The notes: generated by a model from the letters alone, not told the origin. A DNA stretch of 64,000 nt from Erwinia sorbitola (GCF_009738185.1 NZ_CP046509.1:2235501-2299500); one strand, 5' to 3'. Positions 54,713 to 62,596 are shown, numbered from the stretch's first letter. Made by a program: numbers and translations.

Positions 54713-55879
54713 TTAACTTTTCAACGGGGCTTCAACATCGGAATAAACCTGCACAGCATCCGGCAGACGTTGACCCTGGATAGTAATGGCATCCAGTGAG
54801 CGGGTGAGCTCGCTCATCTCAGCAGCGGTCAACGACACGCCGGTAGCCGCTGTGTTTTGCAGCATATGGTCTTTATTGGTGGTGCCAGGGATGGGAACAA
54901 TCCACGGTTTACGGGCCAGAAGCCATGCCAGCGCAATCTGTCCCGGCGCGGCATTTTTTCTTATTGCCCAGGATTTCAGTAGCGCTACCAGCTGTAAGTT
55001 GTGTGGAAGGTTATCAGGCGAGAAGCGTGTTTCTGTCGCGCGGATATCACCGGCAGCAAACCGGGTATTCTCATCAATCCAGCCCGTTAAAAATTGCACG
55101 CCGAGTGGGCTCCATGGCACAAATCCAATGCCCAGCTCTTCACACACCGGAAGCACCTGTTTTTCAGGGCCGCGCCAGAGCATGGAGTATTCACTTTGTA
55201 CGGCGGTAACGGGTAATGCGGCATGAGCGCGTCTCAACGTGTTGATGCCCATTTCAGACAGACCCCAGTGCAGGACTTTCCCTTGATCCATTAGATCTTT
55301 AACCACACCGGCGACATCTTCGATCGGGATCTGCGGATCAACCCGGTGCTGATACAGTAAATCGATACGATCGGTACGCAGGCGTTTGAGCATATTTTCG
55401 ACGACCTGTCTGATATGCTCCGGTTTGCTGTTAAGGCCCGGCAGACGTTTCCCTGTCTGTTGGTCAATATTCCAGCCAAACTTGGTGGCGATAACGATTT
55501 TGTCCCTGAACGGGGCGACGCCTTCTCCGAGAATTTTTTCAACTTCCAACGGGCCGTAGGCCTCAGCAGCATCGAAGAACGTGACCCCTTCATCAAATGC
55601 CCGGTGAATAACATTGATCATCTCGGGACGCCAGGGAACGGACGTGTCGTATTTGCGACTCATGTTCTGCACGCCCAGCCCGACGGCAGAAACTTGCAGC
55701 TTCCCGAGTTTACGCTTGCCCGGAGCAGCAGGGCGTTTGCTGGTTTGGCGGGATGAATCGATCCGGGAGGATTGGCTCGCCGCCGATACGTGGGGAATCA
55801 GTGAGGCGGCGGCAATACCCGCCCCGGCGACTAAAAGCTTGCGTCGCTCTGGCATTGTCGGGTCATTCTGGCTGTTCAT
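54713..55879 (-). CDS. Aldo/keto reductase with a Tat-type signal
   Basis: 388 residues. The leader PERRKLLVAGAGIAAASLI with a cleavage-like HVSAAS suggests Tat export; then follows a full aldo/keto reductase domain with DAAEAYGP (catalytic tyrosine), VIATKFGW, LYQHRVDPQIPIEDVAG and IPGTTNKDHM. The catalytic domain is a close relative of the cytoplasmic enzyme at 44.2 kb. Export of an NADPH enzyme is odd, since the periplasm lacks a NADPH supply unless the cofactor is carried in tightly bound. AAAAGGAGCG precedes the ATG. It leads the operon. Confidence 0.85.
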   Translation of the reverse strand: MNSQNDPTMPERRKLLVAGAGIAAASLIPHVSAASQSSRIDSSRQTSKRPAAPGKRKLGKLQVSAVGLGVQNMSRKYDTSVPWRPEMINVIHRAFDEGVTFFDAAEAYGPLEVEKILGEGVAPFRDKIVIATKFGWNIDQQTGKRLPGLNSKPEHIRQVVENMLKRLRTDRIDLLYQHRVDPQIPIEDVAGVVKDLMDQGKVLHWGLSEMGINTLRRAHAALPVTAVQSEYSMLWRGPEKQVLPVCEELGIGFVPWSPLGVQFLTGWIDENTRFAAGDIRATETRFSPDNLPHNLQLVALLKSWAIRKNAAPGQIALAWLLARKPWIVPIPGTTNKDHMLQNTAATGVSLTAAEMSELTRSLDAITIQGQRLPDAVQVYSDVEAPLKS

Positions 55880-55970
55880 TGATCGCTCCTTTTCTCAGAA
55901 AATTGAACGTGAAACTCATTTACGCGAGACCATTCTGCCCCCTGATTGCCAACATAACGCTGACGATTAC

Positions 55971-55986
55971 CTGACAGCCTTGTCAG
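55971..55986. promoter_or_regulatory. Predicted response-regulator box of the operon promoter
   Basis: CTGACAGCCTTGTCAG, arms CTGACA and TGTCAG with a 4-base spacer, 92 bases upstream of the aldo/keto reductase start and about 145 bases before the divergent hydrolase. Confidence 0.7.
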
Positions 55987-56032
55987 AAACGCTTTCCAGT
56001 CTCAGTCCGTTTCCTGACAAAAATGTTATTTG

Positions 56033-56052
56033 CCTGTCACGATGCTGACAGG
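56033..56052. promoter_or_regulatory. Inverted repeat before the exported hydrolase
   Basis: CCTGTCACGATGCTGACAGG, a perfect 7-6-7 inverted repeat whose half-sites are the same TGACAG words but in the opposite order to the box at 55971. It may be a second regulator site or a hairpin. Confidence 0.5.
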
Positions 56053-56129
56053 CCTCTCCGCCTAATCTGGGCCAGCAAATTTGATTCCGCGAGCCTGAAT
56101 AATCAGGCCGACACCCATCGGGAGAGACC

Positions 56130-57179
56130 ATGAAATTCACCCTTATCGGTGCAATGCTACTTACGGCAATGGCCGGAGTGACCTCAGTCAATGCGGCTGA
56201 TTACAAAAAAAATCCATTCACACTCGTCTATAACGGTGCCATTACTGAGAACGTCAAAGGCAAGGTCAACATTCACCCAGTGAAATACGATCTGCATGGC
56301 ATCCAGATTGCTGCGAATGTCTATACCCCTGCTAACTACGATCCCGCCAAAAAATATCCTGCGGTAGTGGTTGCACATCCTAATGGCGGCGTAAAAGAGC
56401 AGGTCGCCGGGTTATATGCCCAGCGTCTCGCCGAACAGGGCTACATCACGATTACCGCCGACGCGGCTTATCAGGGCGCCAGCGGTGGGATGCCTCGCAG
56501 CGTGGATAAACCCGCTAATCGTATTGAGGATATCCATGGCATGGCTGACTACATCAGTCAGTATCCTGGTGTAGATACCGCCCGCCTTGGTCTGCTGGGT
56601 ATTTGCGGAGGCGGCGGGTATTCACTGGTTGCGGCCGAAACTGACAAGCGGTTCAAATCGATAGCAACCATCAGCATGTTTAATTCAGGCCTTGTGCGCC
56701 GCAACGGTATGCAGGATTCACAGCTGGATACTATCCAGCAGCGTCTTCAGCAGGCTTCTGACGCGCGTGCTCAGGAAGCAGCCGGAGGAGAGGTGCTTTA
56801 CTCCGGCGATGCCAACCTGACGGATGAACAGATTGCTAAATTACCTTTTGCCTTGTATCGCCAGGGCTACGAGTACTACTGGAAAACCCACGCGCACCCG
56901 AACTCCACGTTTAAATACACCACCAGCAGTCTGTTAGACTTGATGAGCTTTGACGTAACGGACCATATCAATCTCATCAATAAACCGCTGCTGATGATTG
57001 CCGGTACAAAAGCGGATACGCTCTATATGACTGAAGATGCGTTCGCGAAAGCCACCGGTACGAAGGATAAAGAACTCTTCCTGATCGATGGTGCTACCCA
57101 TATCGAGACGTATTGGGTGCCTGAGTACGTTGACAAGGCAATGCAAAAGTTAGACGTCTTCTTCGATAAGAATATTTAG
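56130..57179 (+). CDS. Exported alpha/beta hydrolase with cysteine at the nucleophile position
   Basis: 349 residues with a Sec signal peptide (cleavage after VNA near residue 23). It belongs to the YcjY/dienelactone-hydrolase-like group: VVAHPNGGVKEQ, the nucleophile elbow LGICGGGGYS with cysteine in place of serine, AGTKADTLYM and the histidine in DGATHIETYW. Divergent from the redox operon and probably controlled by the same response regulator. The strong GGGAGAGACC precedes the ATG. Confidence 0.85.
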   Translation: MKFTLIGAMLLTAMAGVTSVNAADYKKNPFTLVYNGAITENVKGKVNIHPVKYDLHGIQIAANVYTPANYDPAKKYPAVVVAHPNGGVKEQVAGLYAQRLAEQGYITITADAAYQGASGGMPRSVDKPANRIEDIHGMADYISQYPGVDTARLGLLGICGGGGYSLVAAETDKRFKSIATISMFNSGLVRRNGMQDSQLDTIQQRLQQASDARAQEAAGGEVLYSGDANLTDEQIAKLPFALYRQGYEYYWKTHAHPNSTFKYTTSSLLDLMSFDVTDHINLINKPLLMIAGTKADTLYMTEDAFAKATGTKDKELFLIDGATHIETYWVPEYVDKAMQKLDVFFDKNI

Positions 57180-57195
57180 TTAGCCTCCGATGATG

Positions 57196-57216
57196 CCCCA
57201 GCCGTGCAGGCTGGGG
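57196..57216 (+). terminator. Hairpin after the hydrolase gene
   Basis: CCCCAGCC (57196-57203) pairs with GGCTGGGG (57209-57216) over a 5-base loop. No T run follows. Confidence 0.55.
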
Positions 57217-57387
57217 TATGTCCATCAGCTGTAGCCACTTTCCGCTTGCGTATTCACCCACGATATACCCAGATTAACGAAGTTGCGGTTAAAGATAATT
57301 ACGCTGCTTAAATAGACGTTATGAATGGAATTCATAGACCTGATTCTTTTGGGATCCCAGATACAACGCATCCCTCCCTGAGCTGCA

Positions 57388-57395
57388 GGGAAGGG
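57388..57395 (+). other. FtsK-orienting octamer (KOPS)
   Basis: GGGAAGGG on the plus strand, 570 bases left of dif and pointing toward it. Confidence 0.6.
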
Positions 57396-57482
57396 CGGGT
57401 ATCTGTAGACAAAAGTTACGTCTGGCATCAATAACGAAGTTTTATTTTTTTTAGCTGAACGGTCAGTGCCATCCTAGCTGCT

Positions 57483-57737
57483 ATGCTCCGTACGCTAATT
57501 AAAGGTACTTGCGGCTTTGCCGCTAAATCTATCGATGTTGGCCGCAACTCTAAATTTATCTCACGTATGCTTTCGGCGGATACTGATCCGGTCATAAAAG
57601 TATTTATGGCCGTAGTTAAATGCAGCCGAGAGACATCCGGCAAAAACGGCGCATTAAGCAGGCATGCAGCGCACTGGAGCCCGGCGCAGTCCGGGCTTTT
57701 TTGTATCCGTCATCCATGGCGCATAATCAGCAGTTAG
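57483..57737 (+). CDS. Possible decayed HTH antitoxin-like fragment
   Basis: 84-codon frame. The segment GFAAKSIDVGRNSKFISRML followed by SADTDPVIKVFMAVV has the rhythm of HigA/addiction-module antidote proteins (helix-turn-helix, LSxxxxP, final helix). No toxin gene is adjacent. A strong terminator (57678-57702) lies within the last 20 codons, so the true reading probably ends earlier or is shifted. It may be a relic; I do not claim function. Confidence 0.3.
   Translation: MLRTLIKGTCGFAAKSIDVGRNSKFISRMLSADTDPVIKVFMAVVKCSRETSGKNGALSRHAAHWSPAQSGLFCIRHPWRIISS
57678..57702 (+). terminator. Rho-independent terminator near dif
   Basis: AGCCCGG (57678-57684) pairs with CCGGGCT (57691-57697) over a 6-base loop and is followed by TTTTT. 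It implies rightward transcription in this otherwise gene-poor zone. Confidence 0.75.
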
Positions 57738-57753
57738 CCTCCCAAAAATCCCT

Positions 57754-57774
57754 CAGAATTCACGTAGCGACACC
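57754..57774. repeat. Copy of the 18-base repeat seen at 37925
   Basis: CAGAATTCACGTAGCGAC (57754-57771) is identical to 37925-37942 and in the same orientation; the next bases differ. It lies 190 bases from dif. Confidence 0.55.
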
Positions 57775-57963
57775 AAAAGCCGAAGCCAGAATGACTGTCT
57801 TTAACGAAGGTTGCCCGGCGGCAGACAGGGCAGGTTTGTATCGTAATATTTGTAGCGATCGATTGTTTGTAGTTGAAATAGAAACGAGCAGCAGAAGCCT
57901 GTCTATAAGGACAGATAGGGGTAAAAGCAGCTTGCCATACCTGGATCCGCTCCAGCCCAGGTA

Positions 57964-57991
57964 ATTTAACATAATATACATTATGCGCACC
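57964..57991 (-). other. dif: dif, XerC/XerD chromosome dimer resolution site
   Basis: The 28 bases, read on the minus strand, equal the E. coli dif sequence at every position: XerC arm GGTGCGCATAA (57991-57981), central hexamer TGTATA, XerD arm TTATGTTAAAT (57974-57964). XerC and XerD recombine here under FtsK control to resolve chromosome dimers before division. It lies between genes, with decayed fragments on both sides, which is usual because phages and islands often use dif. Confidence 0.97.
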
Positions 57992-58018
57992 AAGGTAGCG
58001 GTACGTGAAAACTACGAT

Positions 58019-58195
58019 TTATTGGCGGTTCATCTGTTGTTCTCTGATGGCATCTAAAAGCGCTTTCTCCAGCGATGAAACGAGGATTTTAGCCATTTCG
58101 TAATTGTGTTCACCGCCTCGTGTTGTTTTCCATACATCACACTCACGACGGGCTGTCTGCTGAAACGTTATCGTCAGTCTGGCCTGTTGAATGTC
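58019..58195 (-). pseudogene. Unrecognised coding-like fragment to the right of dif
   Basis: A 58-codon open stretch without a standard start. Its end reads ECDVWKTTRGGEHNYEMAKI followed by LVSSLEKALLDAIREQQ, which has normal amino acid composition and an amphipathic C-terminal helix. A stop (58196-58198) blocks it upstream. It may be the tail of a lost gene; an internal ATG would leave only 25 codons. Family unknown. Confidence 0.3.
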
Positions 58196-58345
58196 TCAGG
58201 GCATGAAGCGGACTTATCTGTACAAGGGTTACCATCCAGAAATAAAAGATCACCCAAAAAGAAAACCCTCGTAAACCTTCTAGACAACCTTTTCCCGAGC
58301 ATTTAGCCTGAATTAAAATTTTTATATCTGTCAGGCTAATTCATT

Positions 58346-59254
58346 ATGAAAAATGATATCAGAACCCTCGACCTTAACCTTCTTAAGGCCCTTGATGCAT
58401 TACTGGATGAGGGAAGCGTGACTCGGGCAGCACAGCGCCTCTCCCTGACGCAGCCTGCCGTCAGTGGTATGCTTATTCGCTTGCGTGATTATTTTGACGA
58501 TCCACTCTTTGTTCGCACCAGCCACGGTATGGTGCCCACAATGCGGGCCAACGAACTTTCTACGCCGGTAAAACAAATCCTCACCGATATCGCTATCCTT
58601 CTGAAACAAAAGAAATTTGACCCCATGACGGAGGAACTGACTTATACCATCGTCGCAACGGACTATGCCCTTAAGGCTGTTGTCGTTCCGTTGATGGCTG
58701 AACTGAAACAACGTGCACCGTATATTAAAATCGCCGTGCGGCCTGTGGACAATGAGCGGATGTATCAGCAGTTGTCTCGGGGTGAAGTTGATCTGGCTTT
58801 GATAACACCGCAAACAACCGCCGAAGACCTGCATGGCAGAGCGCTCTATGAAGAAGATTATGTCTGCGTAGCACGACGTCATCATCCTCTGGCAGCGAGT
58901 TCGGAAATGACGCTCGAACAATTTTGCAAACAGGAACATATTCTGGTGTCTTCAGAAGGTAACTTCACCGGTGTTACAGATGAAGCACTGGCTAAACTCA
59001 GTCTGAGACGACGAGTAGGCATGTCAGTTAATAGTTTTCAGGTGATACCTGATATATTGAAAGTGACTGATATGATTGCAGTTGTACCTCACCGCATGAT
59101 CCTGGCTAACAACGATCTCATCATTCTCTCTTTGCCCCTGAAAGTACCCGGCTTTACCAAGAGCATGGCCTGGCATGAACGAACCCATCGTGACCCAAGT
59201 CATCAGTGGATTCGTGCTTTATGCGCAGAAGTAAGCCAACATCCCGCGCCATGA
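58346..59254 (+). CDS. LysR-family regulator (NodD/LeuO-like arm)
   Basis: 302 residues. The start LDLNLLKALDALLDEGSVTR with helix-turn-helix AAQRLSLTQPAVSGMLIRLR and DPLFVRTSHGMVPT is the pattern of the NodD/SyrM/LeuO group. The effector domain follows. The gene lies just right of the dif zone and upstream of the SRPBCC gene in the same direction, so it may activate that gene. Confidence 0.87.
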   Translation: MKNDIRTLDLNLLKALDALLDEGSVTRAAQRLSLTQPAVSGMLIRLRDYFDDPLFVRTSHGMVPTMRANELSTPVKQILTDIAILLKQKKFDPMTEELTYTIVATDYALKAVVVPLMAELKQRAPYIKIAVRPVDNERMYQQLSRGEVDLALITPQTTAEDLHGRALYEEDYVCVARRHHPLAASSEMTLEQFCKQEHILVSSEGNFTGVTDEALAKLSLRRRVGMSVNSFQVIPDILKVTDMIAVVPHRMILANNDLIILSLPLKVPGFTKSMAWHERTHRDPSHQWIRALCAEVSQHPAP

Positions 59255-59264
59255 TATAAATTAT

Positions 59265-59281
59265 CTTATGAATAATATAAG
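59265..59281. promoter_or_regulatory. Possible LysR-type binding site
   Basis: CTTAT-N7-ATAAG, an interrupted palindrome about 110 bases upstream of the SRPBCC gene. It fits the T-N11-A plan but such sequences are common in AT-rich DNA. Confidence 0.3.
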
Positions 59282-59387
59282 TAATGGCGATTCGCCTTAT
59301 AACTCCATTGCACCAATAATCACTGCCATCACCTTACTGTCGTAACGACACACGCAGTGCACTCAACTATCGCAATTGGAGAAATTT

Positions 59388-59897
59388 ATGAACGCGATTA
59401 ACTGGCCAGAAGGCTTTGTTCCGGGTTTTACCGATAACTTTGTTTCTAATGAAATGATCATCTCAGGTCTGAACGTCAATGATGTCTGGCCGCTGCTGAG
59501 TCAGCCATTGCTATGGCCGGAATACTATAAAAACTCCGCCGATGTACGCTTTTATGACAACAAAGGTCCAGAATTGGAAAATGGGGTGCGCTTCTATTTC
59601 AGCACGTTTGGTTTCCCAGTTGAAGCTCAGGTTGTAGAGTTTGTTCCGCCTGCTGAAGGTAAACCTGCTCGACTGGCATGGCACGGATGGTCCGGTGAAA
59701 AAGATACCGCTCAACGACTCGATGTCCATCATGCGTGGCTACTGGAGGATCTTTCCGGTCACAGGATCCGTATCCTAACGCAGGAAACACAGAACGGAGT
59801 CCCGGGAAAAGACCTGGCAAATACCCGCCCGAACCCAATGCTTAATGGTCATCAGGAATGGCTAGACGGCCTGATTCTCGCAGCCAAGGATAATTAA
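59388..59897 (+). CDS. SRPBCC (START-like) domain protein
   Basis: 169 residues from the ATG at 59388 (GGAGAAATTT upstream). The pattern of a helix-grip fold is visible: NEMIISGLNVNDVWPLLSQP, then VRFYFSTFGFPVEAQVVEFVP and the long C-terminal helix GHQEWLDGLILAAKDN. Such proteins bind hydrophobic ligands or act in polyketide-like chemistry; the ligand here is unknown. Confidence 0.8.
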   Translation: MNAINWPEGFVPGFTDNFVSNEMIISGLNVNDVWPLLSQPLLWPEYYKNSADVRFYDNKGPELENGVRFYFSTFGFPVEAQVVEFVPPAEGKPARLAWHGWSGEKDTAQRLDVHHAWLLEDLSGHRIRILTQETQNGVPGKDLANTRPNPMLNGHQEWLDGLILAAKDN

Positions 59898-59920
59898 CCG
59901 CTTTCCACAGTCATATCGCT

Positions 59921-59944
59921 GAGGCTGCACTTCCCCGCAGCCTC
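59921..59944. terminator. Convergent terminator hairpin
   Basis: GAGGCTGC (59921-59928) pairs with GCAGCCTC (59937-59944) between the SRPBCC gene and the carbonic anhydrase gene. Confidence 0.65.
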
Positions 59945-60025
59945 AGGAATATTTGCCCCTTTGCTATTGCACTTAATCACAGGTAAATCCTGTAACCCCT
60001 GCTAAGATAGCATGCTAAAACCGCC

Positions 60026-60763
60026 TTAATTAACAATAACGCGCCCATTCAGGGGCTGTATGGGGCGATTATTGTCATAAGAAATCACCGTCCTGAAATG
60101 ATTAATCTGCCCGGAAGATACGCTGGCTATATCTTTTAACACCAGCCATCTGACACCTTCTGAACATGGAGGTGTAGTTAGTGAACCACTAAAACGGTAA
60201 TACTCTGACTGCGTGGGTATTAAGGTACTAATATCCACAGCTTTATCTAATACGATAATTTTTTTTGCTTCGGTGGGAATCTGTTCCCAGGCATTATCCA
60301 GTTGAGGATTACCCTTCCCTTCCCTGAACATCAGAGCCACAACCGCAAGAGCACCCTGCGCATTTTTATAAACGAAGTGCGCTTCCAGAGGATACTGCTT
60401 ACCCTCGATCTCATTCTCGCCAGGGGCATGAAAATGGAACTGTTGTAGTGTGAAGGCGTCATTATCCAGGTGCAGCAAGTTTCCCGCGCCAGTATTAACC
60501 TGGATGGTGTAACCCGTGTTGAGAACTTCCTGCACTCCCGGGTTAAAAGTAAAATTCAGTCTTTCATTAAGCGCCGTAAGCGCACCGTGAATATTGACCG
60601 GAGACTGATTTTTACCCGTTTCGCACAGTGAATAATTGGGTGAGAGCTTCCCCCAGTTTTCAGGATTTTCTTCACCTTTATAGCCCCAGTGAGGGTGGTT
60701 TTCTGTAGCATTACTTGAGGAGTATATTAACAATAGAGCTGAAAAAATCACTTTAATTTTCAT
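60026..60763 (-). CDS. Periplasmic alpha-class carbonic anhydrase
   Basis: 245 residues with a signal peptide (about 19 residues). The zinc histidines are H110, H112 (QFHFHAP) and H129 (EAHFVY), and SLTTPPCSEGVRWLVL is the conserved substrate pocket; C47 can form the usual disulfide with the cysteine of that motif. It interconverts CO2 and bicarbonate in the periplasm. Base composition is AT-richer than the core genes. It shares strand and neighbourhood with an unknown secreted protein. Confidence 0.93.
   Translation of the reverse strand: MKIKVIFSALLLIYSSSNATENHPHWGYKGEENPENWGKLSPNYSLCETGKNQSPVNIHGALTALNERLNFTFNPGVQEVLNTGYTIQVNTGAGNLLHLDNDAFTLQQFHFHAPGENEIEGKQYPLEAHFVYKNAQGALAVVALMFREGKGNPQLDNAWEQIPTEAKKIIVLDKAVDISTLIPTQSEYYRFSGSLTTPPCSEGVRWLVLKDIASVSSGQINHFRTVISYDNNRPIQPLNGRVIVN
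60312..60324 (-). other. Two overlapping FtsK-orienting octamers (KOPS)
   Basis: CCCTTCCC at 60312-60319 and again at 60317-60324 on the plus strand, that is GGGAAGGG on the minus strand, to the right of dif and pointing back to it. Confidence 0.6.
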
Positions 60764-60896
60764 CTTGATAACACCCGATTCCTTTCGGTAGGTTTATGTA
60801 TGAATTACTCTACATATCGCAAGATATAGCCGTTTGATAATATGGCACTGCCTGAACTAAACAATCGTAATTTCATTATCATATGATTTTATATTT

Positions 60897-61634
60897 TTAT
60901 TCTTTCTGTAATGGAGTTTTCACCTGCTCGCTTGTTTCAACGGTAACTGAACTCTTGTCGGTGAATGATGGCCAGTTATAGGATCTGGTAATAAACTTCC
61001 AGGAATAATATGACTTACCCTCATCAATAATTTTCAGATTAAGTATGCTCCAGCTTTCATCGTGGCAATGAGAGTTTTTTGCATAATCTTCTTCCGAAAA
61101 GCAGGCGCGGATCATTTCGCTTGAAGAGAAAGGAATATCTTTAAATGCCAGCTGGTGCGAGCCATTGCTGTTTAATATCAGGAAGTCAGCATACTCCTCG
61201 ACACGACCACCGCCAGAGTAGGCCGTAGACCACTTTGATACCAGAGCAACAGCCTGTTCTGTTTTATTAATGGGGTATAATGCCGGAAATACTGATATCT
61301 CCTCGCGATTGAGTTCACCATCTGAACTATGATCTGTGCCCCTGTATTGGGAGAAACTCCATTCTCCATCTTTAATATAATTATTTTTTACTTTGCGTAT
61401 TTTTATTATTGCAGGCGTTGAGTCCGTTAAATAATAGCCTTCCCCTACCCCTTTTTCTTTCCAGACTTTAGCACTTTCTGTACATCTGTTTTCAACAGCA
61501 TGACAGACGCCAGCATACTGTTCGCTGTTCTTTTTCAACGCTATTAATGGGATGGGTTTTATTACAGGGACGTTGTCATTTGCCATCAATGGGCCTGAGG
61601 CGAGAATTAAAAACAGAATGGAGATTTTTTTCAT
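60897..61634 (-). CDS. Secreted protein of unknown function
   Basis: 245 residues. A signal peptide (MKKISILFLILASGPLMA) is clear. The mature part has four cysteines (two near residues 44 and 51, two near 178 and 190) that could form two disulfides, and repeated short beta-type segments. No family is recognised. It lies 130 bases upstream of the carbonic anhydrase gene on the same strand, possibly in one transcript, and is AT-rich. Confidence 0.6.
   Translation of the reverse strand: MKKISILFLILASGPLMANDNVPVIKPIPLIALKKNSEQYAGVCHAVENRCTESAKVWKEKGVGEGYYLTDSTPAIIKIRKVKNNYIKDGEWSFSQYRGTDHSSDGELNREEISVFPALYPINKTEQAVALVSKWSTAYSGGGRVEEYADFLILNSNGSHQLAFKDIPFSSSEMIRACFSEEDYAKNSHCHDESWSILNLKIIDEGKSYYSWKFITRSYNWPSFTDKSSVTVETSEQVKTPLQKE
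61443..61450 (-). other. FtsK-orienting octamer (KOPS)
   Basis: CCCTACCC on the plus strand (GGGTAGGG on the minus strand), to the right of dif and pointing back to it. Confidence 0.5.
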
Positions 61635-61855
61635 TCCTGATTTCCTGATATTGACCTGACATCAATGAGTCAGATGCCAGATAACACCATAACTGACGCC
61701 AGCATATCTGACAAATTGCCTGTGCTCAATTCAAAAAGAACTGACGGCAGCTCTCTCTTTCAACATGGTGAGAAAAAACGATAACAGTACAAAACCAACT
61801 ATAATCTGCCCAGGATTCAGCTGATTACCATAATTACACCAAGGATAAACACCCC

Positions 61856-62548
61856 ATGACTGCATTCGATTTCCACCGTTTTTTACTCAATGACCTCCCC
61901 GCTACCTTTCTTTTCGAGGTCGCCGCCCGCGTGTTGATCGCCTACATTATCGTTTTTATCTTTCTAAAGGTGTCGGGCCGCAGAGGTATCAAGCAGCTTT
62001 CACTGTTTGAACTGGTGGTGATCCTGACTCTGGGGTCAGCATCTGGCGATGTCACCTTCTACGATGATGTGCCGGTGCTGCCAGTGCTGATGGTGTTTGT
62101 TATTTTGCTGTTGCTATACCGCACAACCACCTTTCTTATTGCCAGAAGTGTACGCTTTTCGAAATGGATTCAGGGGGAAGTGGTTACGCTGATAGTTGAC
62201 GGGTTATATGAACTGAAAAGCCTGGATGGATTGAATATTTCAGAAGATGAGTTTTTCATGGAAATGCGTCAACAAGGCGTTGAGCATCTCGGACAGGTCC
62301 GGCTGGCACTGATCGAGCTCGATGGTCAGCTCAGTATCTACTTCTATGCTGACGAGGACGTGATTCCCGGCCTGAGTGTGCTGCCGCCGCCACACAGACA
62401 GGACTTCACGCTGATCCGCGAGAGCGGACTGTATGCATGTACCCACTGCGGTCAAACCGCTGAACTCATGGGCGGATCAAGTCATACCTGCCCGCGATGT
62501 AAAGCGGAAAAATGGGCGAAAGCACTTAGCTCGGTGCGCAATCACTAG
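61856..62548 (+). CDS. DUF421 (YetF-type) membrane protein with a zinc ribbon
   Basis: 230 residues. Three N-terminal membrane segments (about 15-40, 50-65, 70-95) precede the cytoplasmic DUF421 domain (LIVDGLYELKSLDGLNISEDEF, then EMRQQGVEHLGQVRLALIE). The C-terminus carries CTHCGQ and CPRCKAEKW, a four-cysteine zinc ribbon. Function of the family is unknown; it is often linked to envelope stress. Confidence 0.82.
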   Translation: MTAFDFHRFLLNDLPATFLFEVAARVLIAYIIVFIFLKVSGRRGIKQLSLFELVVILTLGSASGDVTFYDDVPVLPVLMVFVILLLLYRTTTFLIARSVRFSKWIQGEVVTLIVDGLYELKSLDGLNISEDEFFMEMRQQGVEHLGQVRLALIELDGQLSIYFYADEDVIPGLSVLPPPHRQDFTLIRESGLYACTHCGQTAELMGGSSHTCPRCKAEKWAKALSSVRNH

Positions 62549-62596
62549 GTCACTGCACTTAGTCAAATAGCGCAGCTTTCCGGCGGTTGATACGCT

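Noticed and set aside
57760..57993. Open frame on the minus strand starting MVRIMYIMLNYLGW
   Set aside because: Its first codons are simply the dif site read as protein; no ribosome site or family resemblance supports it.
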